A stretch of DNA of 64,000 bases from Hirsutella rhossiliensis (lineage: Eukaryota > Ascomycota > Sordariomycetes > Hypocreales > Ophiocordycipitaceae). The first letter of the stretch is position 1; each line of letters starts with the position of its first letter. Shown piece by piece: positions 1 through 12,557 of the stretch. The notes under the pieces were generated by a model that did no database searches, was not told the DNA's origin, and saw only the letters and a list, made by a program, of their open reading frames with translations. The position numbers and the translations under genes are program-made. The stretch is taken from contig NW_025408670.1 in assembly GCF_020360975.1 (NCBI RefSeq), forward strand, positions 3,472,001-3,536,000, given 5' to 3'.

Positions 1-2000
1 TAGGCTAATAAAGTACTTAGGTATATAGTATTAATATATTAGTAGGGTATTAGTAGGGAATCGTACCTACCCCGCTTATATATTATAGACCTCTTACTAT
101 TCTAACTAAAGAGGAAAAATCCCTCTTTTAATAAGCTTTAATCTTATAATAAGGAGAATATAATATATATAGTATAGTACCTCTAGCTATCTCTACTACC
201 TAACTAATTATACCGTAATACGTATTCCCTTTTAAGGCCTATATAAGGTAAAAGCCTTTATATTATACCCTTACCTAGCTTTTAAAGAGGCGCGCCTTTA
301 AATAATACTTAATACTATACTTAAGGGGAAGGAACCCTTATATAGACTATATACGCTTAGTCGCGGAAAAAACATTAGTAAATAATATATAATACCCTCC
401 CTCCTAAGCAAGCTTCTTAGATAAACTATATTATTAATAGGGGCCGCGCCTTAAGAGTTAGGCTTTAGTACTTATAGCTAAGGAGTAAAAGTATATAAAA
501 CGGCGTATAGCTAGCTTTAGTAAGCTTATAGTATCCTACCCCCCTTATATCGGCGTATAGTAGTAGCTCTTAGTATTATAATATAAAGGATAGTACTTTA
601 GTATATAAGGCTCCGCTCCTTTCTATATAGGGCTATATAGGTACTTCCTTTTACTATAGTTATATTATATTAGCGGCCTTCTTATATCTTAGCTACCTTT
701 TTAGTCGCTATAAGTATACGTCCCGTTTATATAGTAGCTACTATAATATATAAGGGAACGCTAATAAAGCTTATAAAGGTATTACTAAGATTACTTATAG
801 CTAGAGTCGCTATTATTAAACCTAACCTCCTTTCTATCTTAGCGTATACGCCCCTTTATTACTTAGAGTATATTTACTTATACCTATTAGCGCGGGCACT
901 TTAAAAACTAATAGGATTTACTACTATAGCCTATATAGCGACCCTCTTATCGCTACCTCTTTCTATTCTTAGTCCTTAAAGTAGAGATAGAGATATCTAT
1001 AATATTACTAGCGTTATCTTCTTTTTATATTATAAAAGAAGATAAAAAAAGAAACTTATTACTACTAAGCTTGCGAAAAAGGTATATAAGATCGGTATAT
1101 ATATTTAGTAGTATAGACCTTTCGCTTAAATAAGTACGCTAATTTATATTTAAGCTCGTAATAAGGTAATTATACTTTACCGCGTTAAGCTAGCTATATA
1201 CGTTTACTTAATAAAGTACTTCTTTAAACTATATAAGGTAGGCTAAAATAGCTTTACTTTGCTTTTAATAGAGCGTTATAAGCTCCTAGCCTACTAACTT
1301 AGCTATATTAAGTTCGCTATAATTAGTATAAAGCTTTATAAAGAGGTCGGCTAGTCCGTTTATACCTATACGCGTAAACGGTAAGAGATACCTTTATAGG
1401 CGTAAGGATAGGCTTATATAAAGATAGTTAAATTAAGCGCGGATATCCCTTATTACGGCGCTATTAATATAAAGCTTTACTTTTATATAAAGTAGCTATA
1501 GCTCGAGCTCTATAAAAGAGCTATCGAACTTACTAAGGTATAGTAGTACCGCTCTTAGTCGTATAGAGCCTTACTATTATAAGAGGCTTTTAATTACTTA
1601 AGCGAACTAAGTATTACGTTCGCTTTAATTTTATAACTATAGGAGTATAGATATTTCGTATATATATATACCGGCGCGGGCGGTTTAACTAAACTAGGTA
1701 ATTAAATATCGGCTTTAAAGGCAGCTAAAAATAGCTATTTTATATATAGGGATATATAAAGGGTAAAATAAAAGGTAGATTATACTATTATAAAGTAAGT
1801 AAAGGTATAAGCTTAGGTACGGTTTATTAAAAGAAGGTTAATAATCTATAAAGGGGAAAAGGAAAAAAGGTATAGGCCTAGCTTATATAAGCGTAGAGGC
1901 TACTTATATATAAACTTAGCTTAGACCTTAGTTTAAGCTTATATAAGGTAAAAGCCTTTATAGTATTAAAGCCTTTTAAAGCTATTACTAGTACTTAAAA
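1..2000. other. RIPed AT-rich stretch, gene content unresolved
   Basis: This stretch has very low complexity in dinucleotide terms (TpA-rich, no CpA/TpG). It presumably contains the reverse transcriptase, RNase H and early integrase part of G1, possibly with another insertion. I could not read a trustworthy catalytic motif here. There is no intact gene. Confidence 0.5.
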
Positions 2001-2339
2001 GGACTTAGTTAAAGATCTTTATTAATATTATTATTAAGCTACTACTTATAAGATTAAACGGTTTTATAAACCTAATAATAATAACTAACTAACTCTTAAA
2101 GAGTATTATCCTAGAGCCCTTAGCTACTATTATAATATACGCTATAATAAAAGCTATACTACGATATTTTATATATTATTATATCTTACTAAAAGCTATA
2201 GTAACTAACTAAGGAGCGTAGTTTATAAGCTAGATATAAAATCGACTTTATAAACTAGTATATATAAAAATAAGGCTCTTAATAGCGTAGTACCTTAAAA
2301 TAAATAGATCTATAAAGTAAGCGAACTAAGAAGTTAAGA

Positions 2340-3120
2340 GATATATTTAAATCTTTACTATATATACCTAAGATAACTAAGATAAATTTCTACTAGTAGC
2401 TATATTAGCCCTCAATAAGTAGGTTTCCTCTTATAAAAGATTTAGCCTATTTTTCCTTATATATAGATACTATATTAAGCTAGTTAAGATTAAAAAGAAT
2501 CTTTATATATAAAAGAGCTCCCCCTTAATATAGGCCGAGGCCTTTATTAGTAAGCTTAAGGATACTACTAGTTAGGCCTAAGTAGCTATAGCTACTACTT
2601 AAGAACTATAAAAGAAGAACGCTAATATAAAGCGGTAAATATTTAATTAGTTTAAACTAAAATATAAGGTATAGCTACGCCTTAAGAATATATAGACTAA
2701 TCGTCTTACTAAGAAATTTAACTAGCTTATAATAAAGTATATAGTAATAAAGACTATAGGATCTTATATATACTATTTAAATACTCCCCTTAGTATTTAT
2801 AACGTCTTTTATATATCCTTACTTAAGTTAGTAGCTAGGGACTTACTTCCTTTATAAAGAGTTAATAACTAATAACTAGCTTTAATCTTAGTTAACGGTA
2901 AAAAAGAATAAGAGATAAAGGAAATCTTAAATATAAAGAAGGTAAGGAATATATAGTAAGTCTTAGTAAAGTAAATTAGTTAGGTAAAGCTTATATAAGA
3001 GCTAGTAAGTAAATTCTAAGATATAATAGCTCTAGCTTAGTAGAAAAAGGTATATAGTATAGTTAAGGACTATTATAAAAGCCTAAGGAATACCTTAAAG
3101 TATAAAAATACTTAATTATA
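2340..3120 (+). pseudogene. G1 pol C-terminus: integrase end and chromodomain
   Basis: Read with RIP stops as Gln or Trp, the frame shows the usual order of fungal chromoviruses. It has the integrase C-terminal segment, the basic 'KVWLRLKNI'-like stretch, the 'NVFHISLL'-like stretch around 2,800, and a chromodomain at about 2,845-3,050 (pattern VNGxEExExxEIL, then VLVKxIS). The product would be the C-terminal part of a Gag-Pol polyprotein that inserts element cDNA; the chromodomain targets histone-marked chromatin in this clade. All in-frame stops are TAG/TAA, and the last residues overlap the polypurine tract, as usual for such elements. Non-functional. Confidence 0.65.
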
Positions 3121-3142
3121 ACGATCTACCTTAAGAGGGGGG

Positions 3143-3339
3143 TATTATAATAAGCTAAGCTTATAAGAACCTTAACTTATACTCTTAAGATAACTTATTA
3201 CGTTAGAACCCCTAAGTATATAAAAGAGTACTTTAGCTTATAGCTTTATATTTACTACCTTCTTTCTCTTTCTTCTTAGCTTTAAGATATTCGTTATACT
3301 TAAGTAGCTTATTATAAATAAACCTACTAAACTATTATA
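3143..3339 (+). repeat. 3' LTR of G1 (197 bp)
   Basis: The segment begins tattataa just after the purine tract and ends ctattata; both ends are RIPed forms of TGTTATAA and CTATTACA-type LTR termini. Copia C2 sequence starts immediately after. The second LTR is not in the window, so the boundary rests on the termini and the junction only. Confidence 0.6.
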
Positions 3340-3403
3340 CTAATAAATAAAAATAAGTCCCTTTTAAACCTCTTAGTATAACTAATACTAATAGATATTA
3401 ATA

Positions 3404-4152
3404 ACCCTTATAATATAGTAGTTATATACCTAGGAAGACTATTAGCTATAACGCTAAAGTCGGTTTAGATTTAGCTAAAGGTATAATTAATTTTTAATTA
3501 GACTAGTAAACTATACTAACCTATTTATTAATTAGCTAATTAGCGCTTTTAAAAGCGCTTATAAATATACTAGTAGTTTAGCCCCGCTATAAGTAGGCCG
3601 GCCTAGACCTTACTTACTTAGACTTAGTAATAAATCTATTAAGACCTCCCTTTAACCTTAGTCTAGGCCCCCCAACTAAGAAAATAAAACCCTAGGGCTA
3701 ATATTAATAACTTAATAAGTATAGCGTAAAGCTAGTATAGGAACCTAACTACTAGCCCGGCTAAAGGCTAGTATTAATAAAAATAGCCTACTAAGCCTTA
3801 TAATAAAAAAATAAGGTAAAGCTTAAAAAGATATTATTATAAGATAAGGTTAAGGATAATTATATAATTAACTATTAACTAAAAACGCTCGTACTACTAA
3901 TTAATACTATATACCTTATATATATAAAGAGTTACTTTTTAATATTACTTTATAATAAGGCTAATATAATTCCGACTAACTAAAATAATACCTATAATAG
4001 CTAGTATAAGATTCTTATATATTATAACTACGACCTAGTATAAGGGCAGACTAGCTATAAAAAAAGGGAGGGTTTTCTTTTAAGTACTTTAGTTTTTCCC
4101 TTTTATTTAATACTAAAGTTTTAAATACCTTTAGATAAGTTACTAGTATAAT
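3404..4152 (+). mobile_element. 5'-truncated LINE tail inserted in C2
   Basis: The last ~110 bp (from about 4,040) match the 3' end of the full-length LINE at 24,830-24,925. The few remaining tail bases follow Copia C1 at 10,486-10,492. A target duplication of about 14-15 bp, differing by one G/A, flanks it (3,389-3,403 and around 10,492-10,506). The part before 4,040 does not resemble the L1 copy, so it is a related rather than identical LINE family. Fully RIPed. Confidence 0.6.
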
Positions 4153-4629
4153 TATCGCGAAGCATAGCCTGATTTCGTAGTTCTCGGAGATATCCCTTAG
4201 TATAAGGGACCTAGGAAGCTAAAAAACAGGTTTTAAGGAAGGAGCTAAAAGGAGGTATAGAAAGGAGGGTAGGGGTAAGAGGGGAATTAGAAGTAGCGAT
4301 AGCTTCCTATAGAGGTAGCGAGAGATAAGACGGATATGCCGGCAACGGCTAGAAAAGAGGGGAAAAACCGGTAAAAAGCTCGGTAGTTAAAAGGACATTA
4401 GTAGCTTCTTTAAGCAGGATCTTCTTTATTAATTAAGATGCTAGACGGGTATAAAGAGGGGCGTTAGATAGAGGAAAGAAGGATAATTAAGGCAATATAA
4501 TAATTACTCCCTTACCGTAATTACTACTCCCGTAAGAATTAAATCTCTCTGCCTTGCCTATCCGACCCCTTATATCTAATTTCACCTTTATATATTTTAT
4601 ATATACTTCTCGTATCTCTCTTTACGAGA
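4153..4629 (+). repeat. 5' LTR of C1
   Basis: This 477-bp direct repeat matches 10,004-10,480. It begins tatcgcga (RIPed TGTCGCGA) and ends cgaga. Small open frames inside it, such as 4,554-4,748, are not genes. Confidence 0.9.
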
Positions 4630-4643
4630 GTTATAAGCCCGGG
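4630..4643 (+). other. Primer-binding site of C1 (initiator tRNA-Met type)
   Basis: The sequence gttataagcccggg starts directly after the LTR. With one RIP change reversed (TA for TG) it reads GTTATGAGCCC, the complement of the GGGCTCATAAC anticodon arm of eukaryotic initiator tRNA-Met. Priming from this internal site by a cleaved half-tRNA is known for Drosophila copia; its use here is inferred. Confidence 0.65.
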
Positions 4644-7600
4644 AGGAATAGAATTCCTATACCTTCTAGCTACTATAAAAGGCACCTTTCTTATATCCCT
4701 CGTAGCTTCCTTTTACCCCTCTTATTAGAAAAGCCGATTTTTACCTAACTTTTCTATCCCCCCTCTTCTATAATAATAACGAAAACCGACTCCTCTACCG
4801 TCCCTACGGTCTATAGGACGATTCTTATAGAGCCCTAAGATTAGGATAAGTAGGTAAAGGAGCTATAGGCTCGTATAGATAGAACTATCTATAATTTAGT
4901 CTTCTCTAATAAGCAGGACCCTCTCGAGCCCCCTCTTTATCCTAGGGCAACGGAATTTATAGAGGGAGCATCCCTCTTCTCCGAGCTAACCTCCGTATAG
5001 CAGAGAGCTTTTTCTACTACCTTAGGTAACTACGAGAGTTACCGTAAGAAATACCTTTACGAGACGAAGCTACTAACTACCGCACGTATAGTAATAACGG
5101 AATCCGTTAGTGCCGTAAAGCTAATTACTCTTCGAGAGGAAGAGACTCCTAGGCAGTAGCTTTTAAAGCTCGAGACCTTAATAGCTCCCTCGAGAGGTTA
5201 TATAACTAACTATATTAGGAAGACCTATATAGCCTACCTAGGAGCTTTTTCTACTAGGAACCTACTAGCTTCTTCGTAGCTAGCTAAGTAGGAAGAAATC
5301 CTTAAGGAAGCTAACTAATACTTCCTTATAGAAGCTCTTTCTAGCTAGTAGCTATAGGATATATCTCTGCTAATAAAGCCTATTAGTAACGGTTACTTAA
5401 CTATCTTTCGAGAAGCTAGCCGGGAACTAGACGAAGAGGCTACTAAAGTATAATAGTAAGTAGTCTTATTCCTTCGTAGCTAGCACTCGACCTAGACGGC
5501 TCGACCTATAGCTGCTGCAGCCCCTATTACTGCGGCCCCCGCTGCTGCTATTGCGGCTATTGCTCCTTTAGCTCCTCCTCCCTCGAGAGCCTTAACACTA
5601 TTATTAACGGCTGCCCCGGTCCCGGCCCTAGCTCCGTATCTTGCTCCGGGCCCGGCCCCGGCCCCGTTAGTTAGACCGGCCCGACTAGTCCCCTAATAGA
5701 CCTTTTAGTCCGTTAGTCGAAAAATTAAGGAACTAGTCGAAATCGAACCTCTTCGTTAAAATCAGCAATAAGGGGTAAAAAGGGGAGGTTTTTAAGCAGA
5801 CCTTCTAGATCGGGACGAGGATTCCTCGAAGAAATAAAAGACTAGGCGAAACAGCTGCCTAGCCTATAAATCCCTAGGCTATCGATTATTATAATACTAG
5901 TAGGTCTTCGAGGAAAACCGACCTAAAGGATTTAACCCTTTAAAGAGGCTATAAGAAACGATATAATAGTCTCTTAAGGAGGATCCCTCGTTATAGAAGA
6001 AAATAGACGAGATTTAGGTTACTAAGAAATAGTAACTAACGCCGCTGCCCTTATTCGAGCCGTAAATTTAAGGAAATATCGTTAGTATAGTAAATCCGGC
6101 CTTTATCTTCCCTATAGATTAATAAGGCTAAGACTAACCGTTAGAACCCTCCGATTATCCCCTACGAAAATCAGCTATCCTTAACTCTAGTACTTCCCTC
6201 GATATCTATAATATACTCTTACGATTCCGGTCCTTTAAGAAGGCATAAAGGGAATATCTTATTGCTAGGGAATTAACTATATAGATAGAGGGATACGGAA
6301 GGGTGAATTTTATAATAAAATTACCTAACGGGACTATACGAATTCTTTAACGAAAAAGGGTAGCTTTTTACCCTCGATTTTTAACGAGCCTAATTTCCTT
6401 CTACCTTCTTCGAGAGGAAGGAATCTTCTAGGATACGACGTCTAAGCCTACGAGGCTAGTCTAGAAGAATTAGACTATTAGGCTTATCGAGGAGAAATTC
6501 GGTTAATTTATTCTCGAATTCCGACCTATCCTTAGGAAGGAATCTCTCGAGAAGTTAGCTTTCCCTGCTCGAAGGAGGGTAGGTTTAAAGGACCCTCTTC
6601 CGGCAGCCTAAGGAGACGGTCTTCTTTAGCACGCACGACTTAGTTACCTAGGCCCCCTAGCTTTGCATAAGCTAGGACAATAACAGGGCGTATAAATAAG
6701 GGGCCTAAAGACCGTCGAATGCGAATACTATAGCTAAGGAAAGACTAGGAAACGAATTTCTAGACGGACCCTAATACGGCCGGACTAGCCGTATAAGGAA
6801 ATTTAGGTCGACTAGACCGACGTCTCTAGGATTAGGAAAGCTTTATTAGGGTAATGTTTTTTATAGACGCCTTTTTAAGGATAGTTTTCCCCTATTTCTT
6901 ACGGACCTACCTAAGTAAGTATAACTAGTTTGCCCTCTAGGACTTCGTTAGCTAGATAAAATCCTACTTTAGCTACGAGGTAAAGAAGATACGGTCTAAC
7001 GGAGAGCTATTTACGAAGGATATCTTAAATTAGCTTCGAAAAAGGGGCATTTTACCCCTCCCGTTAGCACCGAATACCTAGGCCTAGAACGGAGGGGCAG
7101 AAAGATTAGGGGGTGCTATAATAGAAAGGGCCTATACGATAAGACTTACTATAAGGCTTCTATACGACCTTTAGAGGGAAGTCGTTAAGACCGCCTATTA
7201 CCTTCGGAACCGGACCCCTAGGGACCCTAAGGACCCTAGGGAACTAAACTAAGGAATAGACTAGAAATCCCCCCTTAAGCTCTTTACGAAGAAGAGGGCC
7301 TCGCTAGCCTACCTTCGTGCCTACGGCTATAAGGCATACGCAATAACTGCCGATATATAGCTAAAAAGGAAGAAGAAAAGAAAGCTTAATCCTAGAGCCT
7401 TTATTAGTTACCTCGTTAGTTATAATTCTATAAATATCTTCCGGATCTAGATTCCTCTTCTACGGAAGGTTATTTTAACTAGGGATATAATTTTCGACGA
7501 ATCTAGCTTCTTTAATAGAAAGAGGGATTAATAGCCCCTCTTACTCTCTTAACGTTAGCTAATTTAGAAGATCTAAATTCCCCCTTCCTAATAGTCTTAA

Positions 7601-10003
7601 GAAGAGGTCCTAGATAAGGAAATAAAAGAAGAAACCGACGTCGAAGTAGTCGAGGATAACGCCGACTTCGAAGAAGAGGAAGCTACTAGATTAGATAATC
7701 TAGACGAAGAAGGAGACTATAGGAAAGCGGTAGAGCTAGAATACGCCTACCTCCCTACGCCTCCTCTTACGGAATAAGAAGAAGATCTAGAAGCAGCTTT
7801 TTTAGTTAGTCTTCCTATCTCGGCCCTTAAGGGGGTAGGAAAGGCACCTCTCTTAAAGGATTACCTAGCTACCTTTTTATCCCTGCTTCGAAAAGCAAAG
7901 GAAGGTATAGGGCCCGATACGAAAGAAGACTAACCTCTCCCTTATTTCGATTGTTTTTCTAACTTCTACCTAACGCTAATAAAAGACGGTTCCTACGGAG
8001 CGTTTATAGTAGGCCGGCTCTTTAAGCTATAGCTATTAGTAAGGAAGGTATATAAAAGAGACCTCCTAGACCTACTAGTAAACTAAAAGCAGCTAGAAAA
8101 ACACCCCTTTAAAGACTAGTTTTTCTAGGCCTAGAAAGACTACCTAGCCTTATACGAGGAAATAGGGTCTTTCGAAGAGGTCCTTAAGGAAAAGGCAAGA
8201 GGAAAATAGGTCCTTAGCTATAAGTAGGTCTTTATCTATAAGACTAATAAATATAGCTTCCTTTAGAAGTATAAAGCCCGGCTAGTTATCTATAGGAATT
8301 AATAGGGAAAAGGGGATGTACCTACTAGGGCAACCACCCTAGTAGGGATATCTTTTCGGACCCTTATAGCTATAGTAGCAGAATTCGACCTCGAGCTCGA
8401 TTAGATAGATATAGTTAACGCCTTCGTTAACTGCCCTTTCGAGGAAGAAGAAGTTATCTATATACGACTTCCTCTTAGTTTCTAATAACTAGGAAAGGTT
8501 CTACGGCTTAGGAAAGCTCTATACGGACTACGAAGATCACCCCTTCTTTAGCAATAGCATTTAATAGGTTCCCTCGAAGCCCTAGGCTTTACGAAAGTCC
8601 CTTAGGAACCGTGTATAATATAAAAGGGTAAAATCACGGTCTTCTTCTACGTCGACGATATTATCTAGGCCTACCTAAAAGAGGAAGAAGCTACTACTAG
8701 GGAGGCTATATAAAGCCTATAATAAAGGTATAAGATAACTAGGCTAGGGGAGCTAAAGTAGTTCCTAGGGATACGAATCTTTTAGAATAGGTCCTAATAG
8801 ACTATCTAGCTTACCTAAGACGCCTATATTAATAAGGTCGCTTATAAATTCCTCCCTAATTCCCTTAATAAGAAGCTTCCCTTTACGCCTATATTAGATA
8901 AAGAGCTTTTACCTAATCCGTCCTTTTAAGCTAGGGAGTAAGAGAAACACTAATATTAATAGAAGGTAGGCTCCCTACTTTTTTTAGCTATTTCTACTAG
9001 ACCGGATATCTCTTTTACGGTCTCCCGGCTAGCTAGGTATAACTAGAATCCTAGCCCTAGGCATTAAGAAGTAGTAGATAGAGCTATCCTTTATCTCTAT
9101 TTAACGAGATTATATAGTCTACGCCTAAGAGGGTAGGGAAGGAAATCAGCTGCCGAAATCTTCCTTTATTCGAGCGATTCGTCCTTTACGGATAATTCCT
9201 TAGATAGAAAGAGCTTATAAGGGTATATTATATCCCTTTTTAGAGGAACTATTACTTAGAGAGCTTTAAAGCAAGCTACCGTTATAACTTTTAGTATAGA
9301 GGTAGAGCTATTAGCTCTTTTAAAAGCGTTAAAAGAAGCGATTTTCCTTAGCCGGCTACTAATATCTCTACGACTATAAATTCCGACCCTATTAGCTATA
9401 GAATACGATAATATATAGACTATATAAATTCTTATAGAAAATAGTAAGTTATCGACCTAGCTACGGTATATCGATATTTACTAGTATTAGTTACGCTAAG
9501 AGGTCTAAAAGGGACTTATTTCCGTCCGTTAGGTTCTAACGGTATTAATAAAAGCCGACGGTCTTATAAAGCCTATACTAAAGTAGAAGCTAGCTGTCTT
9601 TTTATAATAAATTAGGCTAGAAGACGTTCGAGAGAAGCTATCCTTAGAAGCCCGCCTTAAGAGTTTACGAGAGGAGCTAATAGTACGTAGGAGGAAAGAG
9701 ACGTCTATAGCCGAAGAGAGGAATTAGGACTTATCCTAGAGGAGGGCCCCTAGCTTAACTAGGACTTATTCTTCTTAAAGGCCCCCTTTTTAGGGACTTA
9801 TCCTTAGAGAAGCCCCCCTTTCTTATAGGACTTAATTTCCTCCTTAAGGCCCCTTTCCTAAAGTAGGTCTAAAAGAGCCTAGGGCTAAAACCCGGATTTC
9901 TCGAGTAAGGGATAAGTATAGACTAAGACCTCCTCTATACGCTTACCGGCCTAGGTATTTAGCTTTACCCTTTCTATAAGGGCAGGCTATAGCTAAGGGG
10001 GTG
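4640..10003 (+). pseudogene. C1 Gag-Pol polyprotein, RIP-inactivated
   Basis: The decayed frame spans the internal region. An Ala/Pro-rich stretch lies at about 5,505-5,690 in the Gag part. The later part (8,200-9,600) contains a Copia reverse transcriptase with an intact YVDD catalytic box (about 8,646-8,660). It is followed by the 'LGIRI' and 'PDISFTVSRLARY'-type segments and an RNase H region with a short 'SSDSSFTDN' motif at about 9,170-9,200. Gag-Pol of this family packages RNA, copies it into cDNA and integrates it. Stops are nearly all TAG/TAA at expected Gln or Trp codons. The reading frame ends in the polypurine tract region. Non-functional. Confidence 0.75.
9993..10003 (+). other. 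Polypurine tract of C1
   Basis: The sequence ctaagggggtg sits directly before the right LTR (tgtcacg...). The TRIM at 32.4 kb has an equivalent tract. Confidence 0.75.
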
Positions 10004-10480
10004 TGTCACGAAGCGTGGCCTAATTTCGTAGTTCTTAGAGATATCCCTTAGTATAAGGGACCTAGGAAGCTAAAAAACAGGTTTTAAGGAAGGAGCTAAA
10101 AGGAGGTATAGAAAGGAGGGTAGGGGTAAGAGGGGAATTAGAAGTAGCGATAGCTTCTTATAGAGGTAGCGAGAGATAAGACGGATATACCGGCAACGGC
10201 TAGAAAGGAGGGGAAAAACTAGTAAAAAGCTTAGTAGTCGAAAGGATATTAGTAGCTTCTTTAAGTAGGATCTTCTTTATTAATTAAGATGCTAGACGGG
10301 TATAAAGAGGGGCGTTAGATAGAGGAAAGAGGGATAATTAAGGCAATATAATAATTACTCCCCTACCGTAATTACTGCTCCTATAAGAATTAAATCTCTC
10401 TGCCCTGCCTATCCGACCCCTTATATCTAATTTTACCTTTATATATTTTATATATACTTCTTATATCTCTCTTCGCGAGA
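10004..10480 (+). repeat. 3' LTR of C1
   Basis: It is 477 bp and pairs with 4,153-4,629, differing mainly by C/T and G/A changes. It starts with an un-RIPed TGTCACG and is followed by the TSD ataat. Confidence 0.9.
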
Positions 10481-10492
10481 ATAATCTTAATT

Positions 10493-12182
10493 AATAAATA
10501 TTAATATATTATAGCTAGGTTAATAGCTTACTATTTTTCTTTATAAGAATCTATATAGTTTATATATTATTATATTTTATAGCTAATAAGGTTAGAATTT
10601 ATAGTTATAAAAATATAAGTAGCTAGCTAAGGAAAATTACTTCTTTTAATGCTTTTAAAAGAGCTAGTAGCTCTACCTTTATACTTAAAGTTATAATAGT
10701 AGCTTATTTTAAAGCTCTTTAAGTAATAGTTCCTTTAAAAAGGGATATAATATAATCTTATAAGCTCTTTTTATCTAAGGAATTATCTATAAAGGACGAA
10801 TCGCTTAAATAAAGGAAGGTTTTAGTAGCTAGTTTCGTTCCTTACCTTTATAGGCGTAAACTATATAATCTTATTAAATAAAGATAAAGAATAGCTTAGT
10901 TTACTACTTCTTAGTACTTAGGGCTAGGATTTTAGTTATACCTAGCTAGCTAAGAGACTATAAAAGAGATATTTAGTTTAATAGAAATAGCTAAAAAGGA
11001 TTAAATAGCTTACCTTTTATTAATATCGGTATTTCTCTTACTCCCTAGCTTAAAAGAATAGATTAAGTAAAACCTCTTTATTTAATATATATATAAAGGG
11101 AAGCTTCTTTTAAGGGAATTAAGGAGTAATTTATAAGCGACCTTATTAATATAAGCGTCCTAAGTAAGCTAAATAGTCTATTAAGATTTATTTTAAAGGA
11201 TTTATATCCTTAGGAACTACTTTAGCTCCCTTAGCTTAGTTATCTTATACTTTTATTATAGGCCTTTTATAGCCTCCTTAATAATTACTTTTTTTAAGAA
11301 GGCCTAGATAATATCGTTAATATAAGAGAAGACTATAATCTTACCCTTTTATATTATATATAGTTCTTAAGGGACTTTCTTTAAGCTTAGGGCTTTAAAG
11401 AAACCTATTAAATACTATTACTAAAGAAAGGGTAATCTTTATAGTCTATATAAAGCTTCCCTAAGCTATAGAATCTTTCCTAGCTATTAAAAACTAAGTA
11501 AAAGGTATATATAAATAACTTCTTCTTCCTTAAAGAGCTAGTTAATAAAGGTATTAATAGTATCTATTTAATTAAGTTCGAGGTCGAATATTACTACTAT
11601 AGCTATAAGGGTCTAGGAAGATATCCTTATTAAGGTAGTTACTTTAATAAAAAGATCCTTATTTTCCTTTTAGTTCTTATAAATAACTAGCTAGGCTTTA
11701 TACTTTTATAAGAAGCTATATTTATTAATCTTATAAATTAAGACCTACTTATATCTAAGGACCTATTTTCTCTTACCTTTTCCTTAAGGACCTCTTTAAA
11801 AGACCCTATCTCTTTATATAAAGCTAGGTAGTCTCTTTAGGCTTAAAAATCCTAGTCTTTAAAAGGGTATTTTTCTAGCTACTTTTAGTTTACTAGTAGG
11901 TCTAGGAGGTCTCTTTTATATACCTTCCTTACTAATAAAGGCTGAAAAAGCCGTCTTACTATAAATACTCTATAGGAACTATCTTCTATAAGCGTTAAAT
12001 AAAAGTCGGAAAATTAATCGAAATAAAAGAGAGGTTAGTCTTCTTTAATAACTATATCGGGCCCTATACCTTACTTTACTTTTCGAAGTAAGGATAAAAA
12101 GGTAGCTAGGTAATCCTTTAAGAGAGGTGCCTTTCTTACCCCCTTAAGGGTTAAGATAGGAAGACTAACTAAAAAAGCTACT
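10493..12182 (-). pseudogene. C2 piece: reverse transcriptase and RNase H
   Basis: The reverse complement matches C1 from about 7,790 to 9,470. It therefore covers the C2 reverse transcriptase through RNase H, including the complement of the C1 stretch around the YVDD box near 11,330. The left side abuts the LINE tail and C1; the right side ends in gctact where G3 begins. It is more decayed than C1, with CpG also reduced. Confidence 0.75.
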
Positions 12183-12557
12183 TTAGTAAGTAAGATCGTA
12201 CCCTTATAAATATTATCCTATTAAAAGGATAAGACCCTTAGTACCCCTTATCTAACTTCCTTCTAAGTATACCTAAAGGCTTTATAAAGACCTTAATTAT
12301 CTAATAAGGCATCTTTCTTAATTATAGTTAATTTAAATTTTTATTTTTCCCTTTTATAGTAAAGGCCGCTAGTTATATAACTCTAGTAAAGAGAAAGAGG
12401 TATAGAGTAAAGAAATCTATAAGACTTATATTAATAACTTAAGACCCTTAGAGATATATATAGGACTAATAATTAAATAATTATATAGTTAATTACTTTA
12501 TTAATCCTTAGCTATATACTACACGTACTTTAGGTATATACCCTCGTCCCTATTAAA
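12183..12557 (+). repeat. 5' LTR of G3
   Basis: This 375-bp repeat matches 33,941-34,315 and, in part, 63,743-64,000. Its ends are ttagtaag and ccctattaaa, RIPed inverted termini. Because of a T run, the first base could be 12,182 or 12,183. Confidence 0.85.

Larger units (their letters stand above)
1..3339 (+). mobile_element. Ty3/Gypsy chromovirus G1, 3' part, RIPed
   Basis: This is the 3' portion of an LTR retrotransposon that enters from the left window edge. The decayed frame near 2,340-3,120 reads as the end of a Gypsy integrase followed by a chromodomain, and it runs straight into a purine tract (3,131-3,142) and an LTR. The junction at 3,340 returns to Copia C2 sequence, so G1 is nested in C2. 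CpA and TpG are almost absent and stops are TAG/TAA throughout, so the element is dead. Its 5' LTR is outside the window. Confidence 0.75.
4153..10480 (+). mobile_element. Full-length Ty1/Copia retrotransposon C1
   Basis: Both LTRs are exactly 477 bp and a 5-bp target duplication, ataat, flanks the element (4,148-4,152 and 10,481-10,485). Length is 6,328 bp. A primer-binding site follows the left LTR and a purine tract precedes the right one. The internal order is gag, protease/integrase, then reverse transcriptase and RNase H, which defines Copia rather than Gypsy. C1 landed in the tail of the LINE fragment, which itself lies in C2, so it is the youngest of the three. RIP stops disable it, but CpG-rich segments survive and make it the best Copia reference in the window. 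Confidence 0.9.

Noticed and set aside
4554..4748. 64-codon plus-strand open frame
   Set aside because: It crosses the C1 LTR end and primer site; chance openness.
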